Positions 17,996-25,348 of a stretch of 64,000 bases of DNA are shown piece by piece. Origin of the DNA: Janthinobacterium sp051380735. GTDB lineage: Bacteria; Pseudomonadota; Gammaproteobacteria; Burkholderiales; Burkholderiaceae_D. Below the pieces are notes generated by a model. That model was not told the DNA's origin. It saw nothing but the letters and a program-made list of their open reading frames with translations, and searched no databases. Numbering within the stretch: position 1 is the first letter of the stretch; every line of letters starts with the position of its first letter. The position numbers and the translations under genes are program-made. The stretch is from positions 1,612,001 to 1,676,000 of the forward strand of contig NZ_JBNYXQ010000001.1 in the NCBI RefSeq assembly GCF_051380735.1. Reading direction: 5' to 3'.

Positions 17996-18225
17996 GGTGA
18001 GCTCCTTTGCTGGTTGGGCATGCGCGAAGTGGCATGCCGTAAGGGCTTACCTTAACCGGCGATGGCGCATGCGTATGTGAGCGCACGCACCGAGCCTGCG
18101 TTTTGGCAGCCAGAACTGTTCACGAAAACGATGATCGAACGCCTTGGGCAATGACTGATACTGAAACGCTTGTGTTAGGGTGGTGCATGGCCGTCGCCGC
18201 GCAATCGGGATGAAAGGATCCGGTA

Positions 18226-19383
18226 GTGAATTTAATATTGCACTCGCTTGTGGCAATGCTTATGCGCCCGGCCTTGCTGTTCTGCGCTGCGGCAGGCTTG
18301 AGCGCCTGCACACCGGACACGCGGGGTTCCTATGCCATTTACAACTATTCGGGCAAGCCAGTCATTTCGGCTACCGTGCTGGGCAGCAGCGGCAATCATG
18401 CCGTATCCAGAGAGCGCATTGCGGACCAGAAAATCGGCGTCTTCGGCAGCGTTGGATCATTCAAGAAGGAACGCTCCATCACACTCGAATGGATAGCCGG
18501 TGAAGGCCGCGCCACATGGTACCGCGTGACCTTGCCGGTGAAAGTGGAACAGGCCGGCGGAAAAATTGTTGAAATTTATTTGCGCCCTGATCACTACATC
18601 TGCGCCATCCTGATCGGCGATATACGACCAGGCAAGGACAGTGAGGAGCTGGCCCACGCTCATCAGGACCGCAGCGAGCTGTCTTGCGCACAGCCGGTCG
18701 CGCTGCCGCGACTGGCGCCAGGCATGGCGAACAGCCTCAAGCATAATATCGTGACCTACACCCAGAGACGCTACGAACACGACGGTACGGACACGATGAC
18801 CTATCAAACCCTGCTCCACAAGAACAAGCATGTGGCGTTGCGGTTCGAGAGACGATATCTGAATGGCGACACTCCCCGATATATTGACGAATTCAGTGCG
18901 CTCGATTTGCTTGGAAATAAGGCCGGGTGGCTGGTCACTGCGGACCTGAAGGACAACCGTGTTGGCTGGTTTATCGTCAGTGGCGAGCATGCGGCCTGGA
19001 CATCGCGTTTTGTGGGCGAAGTGCGCGGTGCGCAACAGCGCCTGTCGGATGACAGAATATTCCATGACGCAGATGTTGTCGTCGATACCGGAACAGCCGA
19101 TGTCTTCATGCTGCCTGAACTGCGCGGCATCGACTACTGGGTCCTGGGACAAAGTCCCGATGGCCGCCATCTTGCCATCTACTGGCGACGCGACAACATG
19201 GTGCCGCATGAGCCAGGCTTGCCGGCTTTCAATATAGGGATGGTCGAGCTTGAAACAGGAAAAATGATGGATGCTGACATGGCGAACCTGCCGCCATTGC
19301 CTGCGCAGCAATATGAAATGATCTTTTATCGCGAATGGTATAAACAGCACTGCAGTTGGGCGCCGCTGTTGACGTGTCGATAA
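18226..19383 (+). CDS. Putative lipoprotein of unknown function
   Basis: 385 aa from GTG 18226, which follows AAAGGAT; ATG 18256 would give a more conventional signal peptide. The lipobox LSAC places the mature N-terminus at Cys28 of the longer form. The body has an N-terminal ~120-residue beta-rich domain (YAIYNYSGKPVISATVLG) resembling DUF3304-type lipoproteins and a longer C-terminal region with WYKQHCSW near the end. No catalytic motif was recognised. It is flanked by genes on the opposite strand and is probably monocistronic. Confidence 0.8.
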   Translation: MNLILHSLVAMLMRPALLFCAAAGLSACTPDTRGSYAIYNYSGKPVISATVLGSSGNHAVSRERIADQKIGVFGSVGSFKKERSITLEWIAGEGRATWYRVTLPVKVEQAGGKIVEIYLRPDHYICAILIGDIRPGKDSEELAHAHQDRSELSCAQPVALPRLAPGMANSLKHNIVTYTQRRYEHDGTDTMTYQTLLHKNKHVALRFERRYLNGDTPRYIDEFSALDLLGNKAGWLVTADLKDNRVGWFIVSGEHAAWTSRFVGEVRGAQQRLSDDRIFHDADVVVDTGTADVFMLPELRGIDYWVLGQSPDGRHLAIYWRRDNMVPHEPGLPAFNIGMVELETGKMMDADMANLPPLPAQQYEMIFYREWYKQHCSWAPLLTCR

Positions 19384-19393
19384 GCCCGGAGGC

Positions 19394-20365
19394 TCAAGCA
19401 GGCAATGGCTCAGGCGCCGGATCGGGTTTCAACAGCAGCAACTGCTCATCGAGCACGCGAAATTCGAGCGGATTGCTCATATGACTTACCTCGCCATCGG
19501 TCGCCACCTTGATCTTGCGACGTCGCGAAAGCGTTCGCACCTTGACTTCCATCCGCTTGAAGCTGAAGGTCGCCAGCTGCTCGGCGTGGTCCAGCCTGCC
19601 CATCTGGCCCATCGCGCCATGCAGCATCAGCCACAGCATGCCCAGCTTGCCCCTGGTGCGCGGCGCCATAGCGGCCAGGTGGCCGTCTTCGAGCGCGGCG
19701 CTCAGTGGCGCAATGCCAATCTGCTCCATCTGCAGGCGGTTATTGCCGACAAAAAACGTGGCCGTACGCATGCGCTGCAATTTGCCGTCGAGATTGAGTA
19801 CCAGGCGCAGCCGGCGATGGGGACTGAGCAGGGTTTTCAGGGCCGACAGTGCCGCCACAAAACGGCTGCGGCCAAACTGTTTCTTGTCCACTTCGCGCTC
19901 TTCCAGCATCTTCGGATACAGGCCGATGCTGGCATTGACCAGGAACACGCGCTCGTTGACCATGCCCACCTGCACCGGATGCAGCCGCGAGGCCAGCAAG
20001 GCATGCACCGCCTCGTTCAAGTCTTCCGGGATGCCGTGCGTACGACCAAAATAATTGAAGGTGCCCTGCGGCAGCACCCCGAACGCACAGCCATGCGCAA
20101 TCGCCTGCCGCGCCACGGCATTGATGGTGCCATCGCCCCCGGCCGCCACCAGCACCCCGCCCGCATCCACAGCCTGCTGCGCCAGCTTCGCGGCAATCTC
20201 GTCGAGCGTATCGGGCTGGTCGATCATCGTCAGGTGAAACTGTCGCCCGGCAGCGTTCAATACCGATTCAATGGTCGAGCGCCGCTCCTCGGTCTCGTCA
20301 TGGCCGGAGCCGGCATTGAGCGCGATGAAAAACGGGGCGTCGGGTGCAACAGTGGTCATGGGCAT
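19394..20365 (-). CDS. Diacylglycerol/sphingosine-kinase-like lipid kinase (YegS/BmrU family)
   Basis: 323 aa. The catalytic-domain signature is clear: LNAGSGHDE near the N-terminus, then VLVAAGGDGTINAVARQ (GGDGT nucleotide loop) and FGVLPQGTFNYFGRTHGIP. The C-terminal beta-sandwich ends with IKVATDGEVSHMSNPLEF. The family phosphorylates lipids such as diacylglycerol or related molecules at the membrane face. GGTFN is replaced by QGTFN, a common variant. It is the last host gene before the prophage. Confidence 0.92.
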   Translation of the reverse strand: MPMTTVAPDAPFFIALNAGSGHDETEERRSTIESVLNAAGRQFHLTMIDQPDTLDEIAAKLAQQAVDAGGVLVAAGGDGTINAVARQAIAHGCAFGVLPQGTFNYFGRTHGIPEDLNEAVHALLASRLHPVQVGMVNERVFLVNASIGLYPKMLEEREVDKKQFGRSRFVAALSALKTLLSPHRRLRLVLNLDGKLQRMRTATFFVGNNRLQMEQIGIAPLSAALEDGHLAAMAPRTRGKLGMLWLMLHGAMGQMGRLDHAEQLATFSFKRMEVKVRTLSRRRKIKVATDGEVSHMSNPLEFRVLDEQLLLLKPDPAPEPLPA

Positions 20366-20587
20366 GGCAGGATCGCTTGGTCGTCGTCACCGGGGTGGTG
20401 GGTGGCTGTATCGTAGCGTGAAGAGGGCCCGGAGCTATGCGCGCTAGCGTACGCAAGCGACAGATGACGGTTGAAAAACGATCATCATCAGGCAGATGGC
20501 GAAACGGTCAGAAACTATCGCACAGCGCCCATGCCATGGAAGACGGCCAAGGCAGGCGCTTACTTGCGTCACGTGCGACATGCATAA

Positions 20588-20627
20588 CAAAAAACCCGCT
20601 TACCTTTGCAGATAAACGGGCTTTTTG
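20588..20627 (-). terminator. Original tRNA-Thr terminator, now stranded at attL
   Basis: Read leftward, the stem CCCGTTTA / TAAGCGGG with a ten-base loop is followed by six T residues. It lies 10 bp beyond the duplicated tRNA 3' end, so before integration it would have ended the tRNA-Thr transcript. Confidence 0.8.
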
Positions 20628-20636
20628 ATGAATCTC

Positions 20637-20654
20637 TGGTGCCGCTTGCCGGAA
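20637..20654. repeat. attL core (tRNA-Thr 3'-end duplicate)
   Basis: tggtgccgcttgccggaa is identical to 62787-62804, where it forms the CCA end, acceptor stem and part of the T arm of tRNA-Thr. The bases directly outside differ (c at 20636 against t at 62786; g at 20655 against t at 62805), so the core is 18 bp. Confidence 0.92.
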
Positions 20655-20857
20655 GCGCAATACCAATTAAATCAATAACCTAAACCCGTAAATGCCAATT
20701 TTCTGCCAAAAAATTTCATGCGGGAAAAATCGCGCGGTTCCGCGATCAGGAATCGAATTGTATGCTACCACCCATTCATCGTGCTGGTCGACCAGGCGCA
20801 GCGCATGGTCGGCTGGGCTAGCACTGGCCAGGCATGTCCGGTACGATAATCGAGCAT

Positions 20858-21100
20858 CTATTCAGGTGACGACACCATTACGAGGCAGCCCTCGCCGTCT
20901 AGCTTCACTCGCAGCTCTGCACGGATCAACCCAGGCATGCCGACGTGCGGCCCCAGGCTTTGATCTAGTTCGTCTGCCGTTGCTGCAATCGAGCGCAAGC
21001 GGCGTATTTCCCACAGCAGCGCGAGCACGTCGGCCGAGTCGTTGCGGCCCTGAATTTCTTTCAGCTGCTCGATGCAGAGCGGCGCCCGAATCCTACTCAT
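20858..21100 (-). CDS. Small paralogue 2 of the LexA-boxed operon
   Basis: 80 aa from ATG 21100 (MSRIRAPLC), whose ATGA overlaps the upstream stop. It aligns without gaps over ~60 residues with the product of 21097-21351: both have L..VEL/IEQL.EI..R.DS.D..A.L.EI.RLR.I...AD.L..SLGP, then RAEL..G/DDE. It is helical, soluble and unrecognised. It is third and last of the operon at the phage left end, and probably arose by tandem duplication. Confidence 0.72.
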   Translation of the reverse strand: MSRIRAPLCIEQLKEIQGRNDSADVLALLWEIRRLRSIAATADELDQSLGPHVGMPGLIRAELRVKLDGEGCLVMVSSPE

Positions 21101-21351
21101 CGCACACATCGATCGTTCCATGCCAACTCTGCAATGGATGGCTCATCGTCAAGCTCGGCCCGCAAAACATCACGGATCGTCTCTACCACATCGTCAGTCG
21201 GCCCCAGGCTGCGCTCCAGCTGGTCCGCCTTTGATACGATTGCGCGCAAGCGCATGATCTCCTGCAGCACGGCGCGCATGTCCGGCGAATCGCTACGGAG
21301 CCGGATTTCCACCAGCTCGACTGTCGTCAGGGGCTTTCGAGAATTGCTCAT
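21097..21351 (-). CDS. Small paralogue 1 of the LexA-boxed operon
   Basis: 84 aa from ATG 21351, overlapping the upstream stop as ATGA; the longer frame is rejected because of this coupling. The sequence is helical with a central RLRAIVSKADQLERSLGP segment shared with the neighbouring paralogue. No known domain. Transcribed from the SOS-type promoter at 21744-21772 together with its two neighbours. Confidence 0.75.
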   Translation of the reverse strand: MSNSRKPLTTVELVEIRLRSDSPDMRAVLQEIMRLRAIVSKADQLERSLGPTDDVVETIRDVLRAELDDEPSIAELAWNDRCVR

Positions 21352-21713
21352 GACCGCATCGGCCGGACGTTCCTGGTATCGATTGCCGGCTCCGGCAAAG
21401 CCATATCCAGCGCGCAAAGCCACGACTGGGCGAACTCTACAACCTTACCGTCCGCATTGGTTGCCCGTTCGAACCCGGCGAGCGTGAATTTTCCGTCGTT
21501 CGCCCAGACGATGTGAGGGTCGAGCAGTTCCATATAAGGGCCTGGCCTGCCGGGCTGCGTAAGTCGCGCCACCTTGACAGGGCGCCGTAGCCCCTGATCG
21601 GTCACGTCCATGATGACCAACAAGCCGTGGTGCTTTACGGTGTACCGGTCGTTCAGCATGCGACGCTCCACGGCCACCCCGGCTGAACGCATCTTAACCA
21701 CTCTTATCTTCAT
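21348..21713 (-). CDS. Unrecognised protein, first gene behind LexA box
   Basis: 121 aa from ATG 21713 (MKIRVVKMRSAGVAVERR). It looks like a small beta-rich fold: LNDRYTVKHHGLLVIMDV, then ELLDPHIVWANDGKFTLAGF and a conserved-looking SWLCALD end. The family is not recognised; such proteins recur at the ends of betaproteobacterial prophages. The start lies 14 bp downstream of a perfect LexA box. It leads a three-gene, 4-bp-overlap operon and is expected to be DNA-damage induced independently of the phage repressor. Confidence 0.75.
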   Translation of the reverse strand: MKIRVVKMRSAGVAVERRMLNDRYTVKHHGLLVIMDVTDQGLRRPVKVARLTQPGRPGPYMELLDPHIVWANDGKFTLAGFERATNADGKVVEFAQSWLCALDMALPEPAIDTRNVRPMRS

Positions 21714-21727
21714 GGCAAGCACCAAAT

Positions 21728-21747
21728 TACTGTACATAAACACAGTA
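21728..21747 (-). promoter_or_regulatory. LexA (SOS) box over the accessory promoter
   Basis: Read leftward TACTGTGTTTATGTACAGTA: CTGT-N8-ACAG with flanking TA on both sides, a full match to the SOS box form used in gamma- and betaproteobacteria. It overlaps the -10 hexamer of the promoter at 21744-21772. Confidence 0.82.
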
Positions 21748-21772
21748 TATCTGTAGTCGTTGAATCCCTGAA
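21744..21772 (-). promoter_or_regulatory. Leftward promoter of the SOS operon
   Basis: Leftward -35 TTCAGG (21767-21772), 17-bp spacer, -10 TATACT (21744-21749); predicted start near 21737 gives a ~24-nt leader. The -10 is shared with the LexA box, so LexA binding would block it. Confidence 0.6.
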
Positions 21773-22027
21773 CACGAGATTTGTAACTAGTAGGACGTGC
21801 GAACTTCAGTCGGCGCGCTCGACGCATGTGACTTCGGTGGGGCTACCTCGCTTATGACTCCATGCAAACGGTGTCTCTGCACGTTGTGATGCATCCGATC
21901 AACAGTCGTAGGTTTGAGCGTGAGCATCATCTTCTTCAGCTTGAGCCCCTTAAGATGCGAGTCAAGAAGGTTGCAATTCCCGCCTAGAAAGGCGAATATG
22001 ATATGTTCATTCATAAAGGACGCAAAA

Positions 22028-22255
22028 ATGCCGATCATTGGATCTACCGGAACGACGCTTTCTGTATATCAATTTAAGATTTATAGCATCATCGACGATA
22101 AATATATTCTGTCTCGTAGATACGCAGTTCCGTCAACCATAGAGCGCGTCAACGGTGTTCGCTCCGGTTTATCAATCGAAGTGCCGATGATAGACGTAGA
22201 CTCCGACGGATTTACGGCAATCGATTACGTGCCAACTCTAAAAAGTAATTTGTAA
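22028..22255 (+). CDS. Small protein upstream of TIR gene
   Basis: 75 aa from ATG 22028, preceded by AAAGGA; the longer frame is not supported. It is beta-rich with two parts, LSVYQFKIYSIIDDKYILSR and MIDVDSDGFTAIDYVPTL, and no known motif. It ends 28 bp before the TIR gene on the same strand, and both share the AT-rich composition that sets them apart from the flanking phage genes. It may be a sensor, inhibitor or partner of the TIR protein; this is inference from adjacency only. Confidence 0.62.
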   Translation: MPIIGSTGTTLSVYQFKIYSIIDDKYILSRRYAVPSTIERVNGVRSGLSIEVPMIDVDSDGFTAIDYVPTLKSNL

Positions 22256-22282
22256 ATATATCTACCAATATTGGAGAAAAAA

Positions 22283-23047
22283 TTGAGTAGCATATTTTTA
22301 AGTCATTCACACGTCGATAAGCCGTTCGCTAGAAAGCTTGGTAACGATTTAAGGAAGGCGGGCTTCGCAGTTTGGATTGATGAGGCAGAAATTAATATTG
22401 GGGATTCCCTTATTGAGAAAATTCGAGAGGGACTTGATGATGTAGATTATGTGGCTGCCATACTCTCAAATGCATCAATTGCAAGTAAATGGGTGACGCG
22501 CGAACTCGACATCGCGTCTAACAGGGAAATCGAAGAAAATAGAGTTGTTGTGCTCCCGTTGTTACTTGAAAAAGTCGAACTCCCAGGATTTTTAAAAGGT
22601 AAATTTTATGGAAACTTCATCGATTCCGAAAAATATGATGAGGTTTTCAGTCTATTACTAAGGGCATTAGGCGGTGCAAAACCCTTGACTGCAACACACG
22701 ACGAGCTGGAGATTTTAAGGGCAGAAGTCGCTGCTGCGAAAGAAGTAGCCGCACATTACGCAGCGCAACTAGATGGACATAAAAAACTTGCTTTACGCGG
22801 GAAAAGCCCCGAATTAATAAAGCAAATCGAGGAAGCAAACAGGAAATTCCCAAGCCATGCAGTCATAAATACGACTCATGCTTTTCAAGCAGGTGGAGCG
22901 CCGGTAACCCTAGATTATTTACTCTGGGCAATCGCCAAATCACATCGAAAAGGTGCGCATCCACTGGAAGCATTGATCAGCATGAATCATAAATGGCCAG
23001 AGGTTGAAGCTATGCTAAATGCATTTGATGACTTACTAGGTAACTAA
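22283..23047 (+). CDS. TIR-domain protein, candidate antiphage NADase/effector
   Basis: 254 aa, start taken at TTG 22283 because GGAG lies six bases upstream; TTG 22271 is possible. Residues 2-125 form a TIR domain: IFLSHSHVDKPFARKLGNDL (beta-A/alpha-A), GFAVWIDEAEINIGDSL (BB loop), VAAILSNASIASKWVTREL with the catalytic-type Glu74. Bacterial TIR domains of this form cleave NAD+ or make cyclic ADP-ribose signals in defence systems. The C-terminal ~110 residues (coiled coil, then INTTHAFQAGGAPVTLDYLL) are not recognised. It lies between the lysis cassette and attL in opposite orientation, the usual place for lysogenic-conversion genes. Confidence 0.82.
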   Translation: MSSIFLSHSHVDKPFARKLGNDLRKAGFAVWIDEAEINIGDSLIEKIREGLDDVDYVAAILSNASIASKWVTRELDIASNREIEENRVVVLPLLLEKVELPGFLKGKFYGNFIDSEKYDEVFSLLLRALGGAKPLTATHDELEILRAEVAAAKEVAAHYAAQLDGHKKLALRGKSPELIKQIEEANRKFPSHAVINTTHAFQAGGAPVTLDYLLWAIAKSHRKGAHPLEALISMNHKWPEVEAMLNAFDDLLGN

Positions 23048-23057
23048 CTTCCTATTC

Positions 23058-23348
23058 CTAGCCGGGGTGTTGCTTATCTACGCACCCCGATATTGTCGCC
23101 TGAAGTGTCTGCTCATATGTGCGTGAACGCGCCCAGTCCCGCGCCAGCGCCAGGACGATCTCGCCATCAGTCGCCGTCGATGGCAACTTGTCGAATTCGT
23201 AGACGGGCCGCTGCGGCACTTCGCCGATGCACGGCACCAACACCGGCACCTCTACACGAACTGGCGTCTGCGGCGCGCTGGCGCAGCCGGTCAGCAACAC
23301 GATGGAAATAATTTTTGGAATAATATGTCGCGCCATTTGGGGCTTCAT
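23058..23348 (-). CDS. o-spanin (Rz1-type lipoprotein)
   Basis: 96 aa from ATG 23348, overlapping the i-spanin stop as ATGA. Signal peptide with lipobox LTGC places the lipidated Cys at residue 21, followed by a proline-containing stretch. Length is longer than lambda Rz1 (60 aa) but typical of separated, non-embedded spanins. It would sit in the outer membrane and join the i-spanin to fuse membranes at lysis. Last gene of the lysis cassette. Confidence 0.82.
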   Translation of the reverse strand: MKPQMARHIIPKIISIVLLTGCASAPQTPVRVEVPVLVPCIGEVPQRPVYEFDKLPSTATDGEIVLALARDWARSRTYEQTLQATISGCVDKQHPG

Positions 23349-23740
23349 CGCACATCCTCCAGCATGCGCCGCACGGCCGGCATGGCCTCGTCGCAGGTTG
23401 TGGCGCGCACGCCGGCCAGCTGCGCTTGCGCAGCACTGTATTTCTTGCCCGCAGCAGCCGCAGCGACCTGCGCTGCCTCGCCACGCTGCTGGGCCAGCAG
23501 GGTAGCCCGGGCCATGCCGTCGACGGCCAGGTTCTGCTCGGTGATCGATGCGCGCAGGCCGGTGCTGACGCCCTGCTCTGCCTTCAAGTCCGCCAGCGCC
23601 AGATCGCGGTCGCCAGCGGCCAGCCACCAGCCGGTGCCGGTGGCGCCGGTCACCACCAGCAGCACGGCGGCCAGCGCGATGGCGGCCGCCTTCCAGATGC
23701 CGCTGACGGCGGCGCAGGCCAGCGCGGTGCCGGCACTCAT
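23345..23740 (-). CDS. i-spanin (Rz-type)
   Basis: 131 aa from ATG 23740, overlapping the upstream stop. One N-terminal transmembrane helix (AAIALAAVLLVVTGATGTGWW) and a periplasmic coiled coil (LADLKAEQGVSTGLRAS) fit an inner-membrane spanin. Directly followed by the lipoprotein o-spanin. Confidence 0.8.
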   Translation of the reverse strand: MSAGTALACAAVSGIWKAAAIALAAVLLVVTGATGTGWWLAAGDRDLALADLKAEQGVSTGLRASITEQNLAVDGMARATLLAQQRGEAAQVAAAAAGKKYSAAQAQLAGVRATTCDEAMPAVRRMLEDVR

Positions 23741-24072
23741 GATTGCCGCCAATCTGGCATTTCAACAGTTTGTCCAGCCAGCACATGGTCGCAATCGCCG
23801 AGGAACTGGATCTGGCCATTGATGACGAATGAATGGCACACCTCCGGCGGATCACCTGCTTCTTTCACAAATGACGAATCGACCGCGCGGCCTGTCGTGA
23901 CCAGCACGGATGGCGAGAACGTTGGTTTATCGCCATCGCCATTAAACGACCAAGTGGGGCCGGCCCAGCCTTGCCCAGCTTCGTGGACGACGTGCTCATA
24001 GCCCCAACCGGGGCAATGAAACATCAGGCCGCCCAGCTGGCTGCGCCACAACTTGCTGCCGAGCGCGCTCAC
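23737..24072 (-). CDS. DUF6527 phage protein inside the lysis cassette
   Basis: 111 aa from GTG 24072, overlapping the endolysin stop as GTGA. The family pattern is visible: HCPGWGYEHVV, GPTWSFNGDGDKPTFSPSVL, CHSFVINGQIQFLGDC, then HVLAGQTVEMPDW. Cys and His residues in the first and third blocks suggest a small metal-binding fold. Function unknown; DUF6527 genes often adjoin phage lysis genes. Confidence 0.8.
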   Translation of the reverse strand: MSALGSKLWRSQLGGLMFHCPGWGYEHVVHEAGQGWAGPTWSFNGDGDKPTFSPSVLVTTGRAVDSSFVKEAGDPPEVCHSFVINGQIQFLGDCDHVLAGQTVEMPDWRQS

Positions 24073-24590
24073 GCCAGCACCTTCTGGGCGATCTTGAAAT
24101 ACGCCAGGCGCTCGGCCAGGCCATTCGTGCCGCCGTTGACGCGCCGCGTCACCGCAACCTGGTCGCCAGCATCAGCCAGTGCATTCAAGCAACGCGATTG
24201 CCAGAACCAGCCGGCCGAACGGCAGGCGTTGACGGTCTGTTCGAGCAGCGCCGGCTGCGCCAGCAGGTCCAGGCCCAGGGCTTTGCCGCAGGCGGCGTAG
24301 TTGCTGCGGCCGGTCACTTGGATCAGGCCGCGCCCACGGAAACGCGCACCATCGCCGGCCTGCACGTTGCCCAAATCCTTGCGCCCCTCGTAGGCCGCGC
24401 CGCTGGCCAACTCGCGTACGTACACGAGTTGCCCGGATTCGTGCGCCAGCTGGGCCAGGAACGATGCCTGGCGCGCCGGCGTGTTGATGCCGAACTCGGC
24501 CATGGCCGAATTGAGTGGATCAAGGAATGCCGCCGCGCGGGCTCGGGCGAGCGGCATGATCTTCAACAGTTGGGTGAGGGTCAGTTGCAT
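24069..24590 (-). CDS. Glycoside hydrolase family 19 endolysin
   Basis: 173 aa from ATG 24590, overlapping the upstream gene by 10 bp. GH19 chitinase/lysozyme features: FLAQLAHESGQLVYVRE with the catalytic Glu, the second Glu region EGRKDLGN, and FRGRGLIQVTGRSNYAACG. It cleaves the peptidoglycan glycan chain. No signal peptide, so export needs the holin upstream. Confidence 0.92.
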   Translation of the reverse strand: MQLTLTQLLKIMPLARARAAAFLDPLNSAMAEFGINTPARQASFLAQLAHESGQLVYVRELASGAAYEGRKDLGNVQAGDGARFRGRGLIQVTGRSNYAACGKALGLDLLAQPALLEQTVNACRSAGWFWQSRCLNALADAGDQVAVTRRVNGGTNGLAERLAYFKIAQKVLA

Positions 24591-24841
24591 GACGGCCCTT
24601 TCCAGAATGAAGCGCGCCGTTCGACGCAGACCAGCGCAGCGATACCGCAATGGAGCAGCACCTCGGGCCAGGCCGGCGCGACGCCGTACAGCAGCACCGC
24701 AGCGGCGCCACACACCAGCACGATCCAGGTGATGCGAATCCGGGTGCTTGTACCCGGGCACATGTCATTGATGGCGCCGAACAGGCCGCGCAGCAGCACG
24801 ACGGCCGCCGCCGCCATGTCGATCGAATACAAAATATTCAT
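24581..24841 (-). CDS. Small membrane protein, putative second holin/antiholin
   Basis: 86 aa from ATG 24841, overlapping the holin stop as ATGA. It has two to three hydrophobic segments (MAAAAVVLLRGLFGAI, WIVLVCGAAAVLLYGVA, VLLHCGIAALVCV) and a short basic tail. Location between the holin and endolysin suggests a holin partner or antiholin, but homology alone does not decide. Confidence 0.65.
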   Translation of the reverse strand: MNILYSIDMAAAAVVLLRGLFGAINDMCPGTSTRIRITWIVLVCGAAAVLLYGVAPAWPEVLLHCGIAALVCVERRASFWKGPSCN

Positions 24842-25203
24842 GGCAGGTCCCCTTTCTTGCGCAGCCACGCGAATGCGGCCGGGATGATGACCTGCGCACA
24901 CAGGCCCAGCCCTGCAGCGGCGGCAATGCGAATACCCGACTCGCCGGCCGCGCTGACGAATGGAAAATAATTACCGGCCGTGACGCTGGCCACCGGTGCG
25001 AACCAGCCGGCGATCAGCGAGGAGCCGGCGACACTGCTGGCAATCCGGGACCAGCGCATGGGCGGCAGGTAGGATAGCGACACGAGGCCGCCAGCCAGAC
25101 CGGCCAGCAGCGCGTCGTACTGCACGCCCAAGATGCTGCCGGTCAGGGTGATGGTGCCGGCGGCGATGGCGATGCCGACGGTGGACGATGCGGGTTCAGC
25201 CAT
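24838..25203 (-). CDS. Phage holin
   Basis: 121 aa from ATG 25203 with GAAAGG upstream. Three hydrophobic stretches (GIAIAAGTITLTGSILG, ALLAGLAGGLVSLSYL, IAAAAGLGLCAQVIIPAAFAW) and a charged C-terminus (LRKKGDLP) match a three-TM holin. It would open the inner membrane at the lysis time. First gene of the six-gene cassette; the dyad at 25258-25285 lies 55 bp upstream. Confidence 0.8.
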   Translation of the reverse strand: MAEPASSTVGIAIAAGTITLTGSILGVQYDALLAGLAGGLVSLSYLPPMRWSRIASSVAGSSLIAGWFAPVASVTAGNYFPFVSAAGESGIRIAAAAGLGLCAQVIIPAAFAWLRKKGDLP

Positions 25204-25257
25204 TTTCGGCCTTTCAGGTGATGGTGTGGGTGACGTTGCCGACATTACGGCGATGGC

Positions 25258-25285
25258 TGTCTCATTTCTAGGGAAAAGTGAGACA
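25258..25285 (-). promoter_or_regulatory. Late-operon dyad, copy 1 (upstream of lysis genes)
   Basis: Leftward reading TGTCTCACTT, loop TTCCCTAG, AAATGAGACA: the same 28-bp form as 42013-42040 and 43857-43884 with three differences. It lies 54 bp before the holin ATG. Proposed binding site of the Mor-like activator. Confidence 0.7.
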
Positions 25286-25348
25286 GTATTTTCAGATGGT
25301 GGAAATAAAAAACCCGCCGAAGCGGGTTGGGGTGGTGCGGGGAATTTG

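Larger units (their letters stand above)
20366..20857. other. Gene-free junction between host and prophage
   Basis: This 490-bp stretch holds no supportable gene. It contains the terminator that originally served the tRNA-Thr gene (20588-20627), the attL core (20637-20654) and ~200 bp of phage-end sequence with no ORF of conserved appearance. The composition changes just after the core to a more AT-rich stretch. Confidence 0.7.
21714..22027. other. Divergent regulatory gap between SOS operon and TIR operon
   Basis: This 314-bp gap has the leftward SOS promoter at its left end. Toward the right, a -10-like TATGAT just before the TIR operon and a short hairpin (cgcct/aggcg) are seen. No reading frame here has convincing codon use. 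It is more AT-rich than the phage structural genes. Confidence 0.5.

Noticed and set aside
20740..20760. aatcgaattg near the left end as a second att-like fragment
   Set aside because: Only about ten bases resemble the tRNA T arm; the 18-bp core at 20637 is far better.
21787..22038. Leftward 83-aa frame opposite the small TIR partner
   Set aside because: No ribosome site, no conserved features, overlaps the divergent promoter gap and the better supported rightward gene.
25258..25285. Late dyads as intrinsic terminators or LexA boxes
   Set aside because: No T-tract in the leftward direction, and no CTGT-N8-ACAG spacing.
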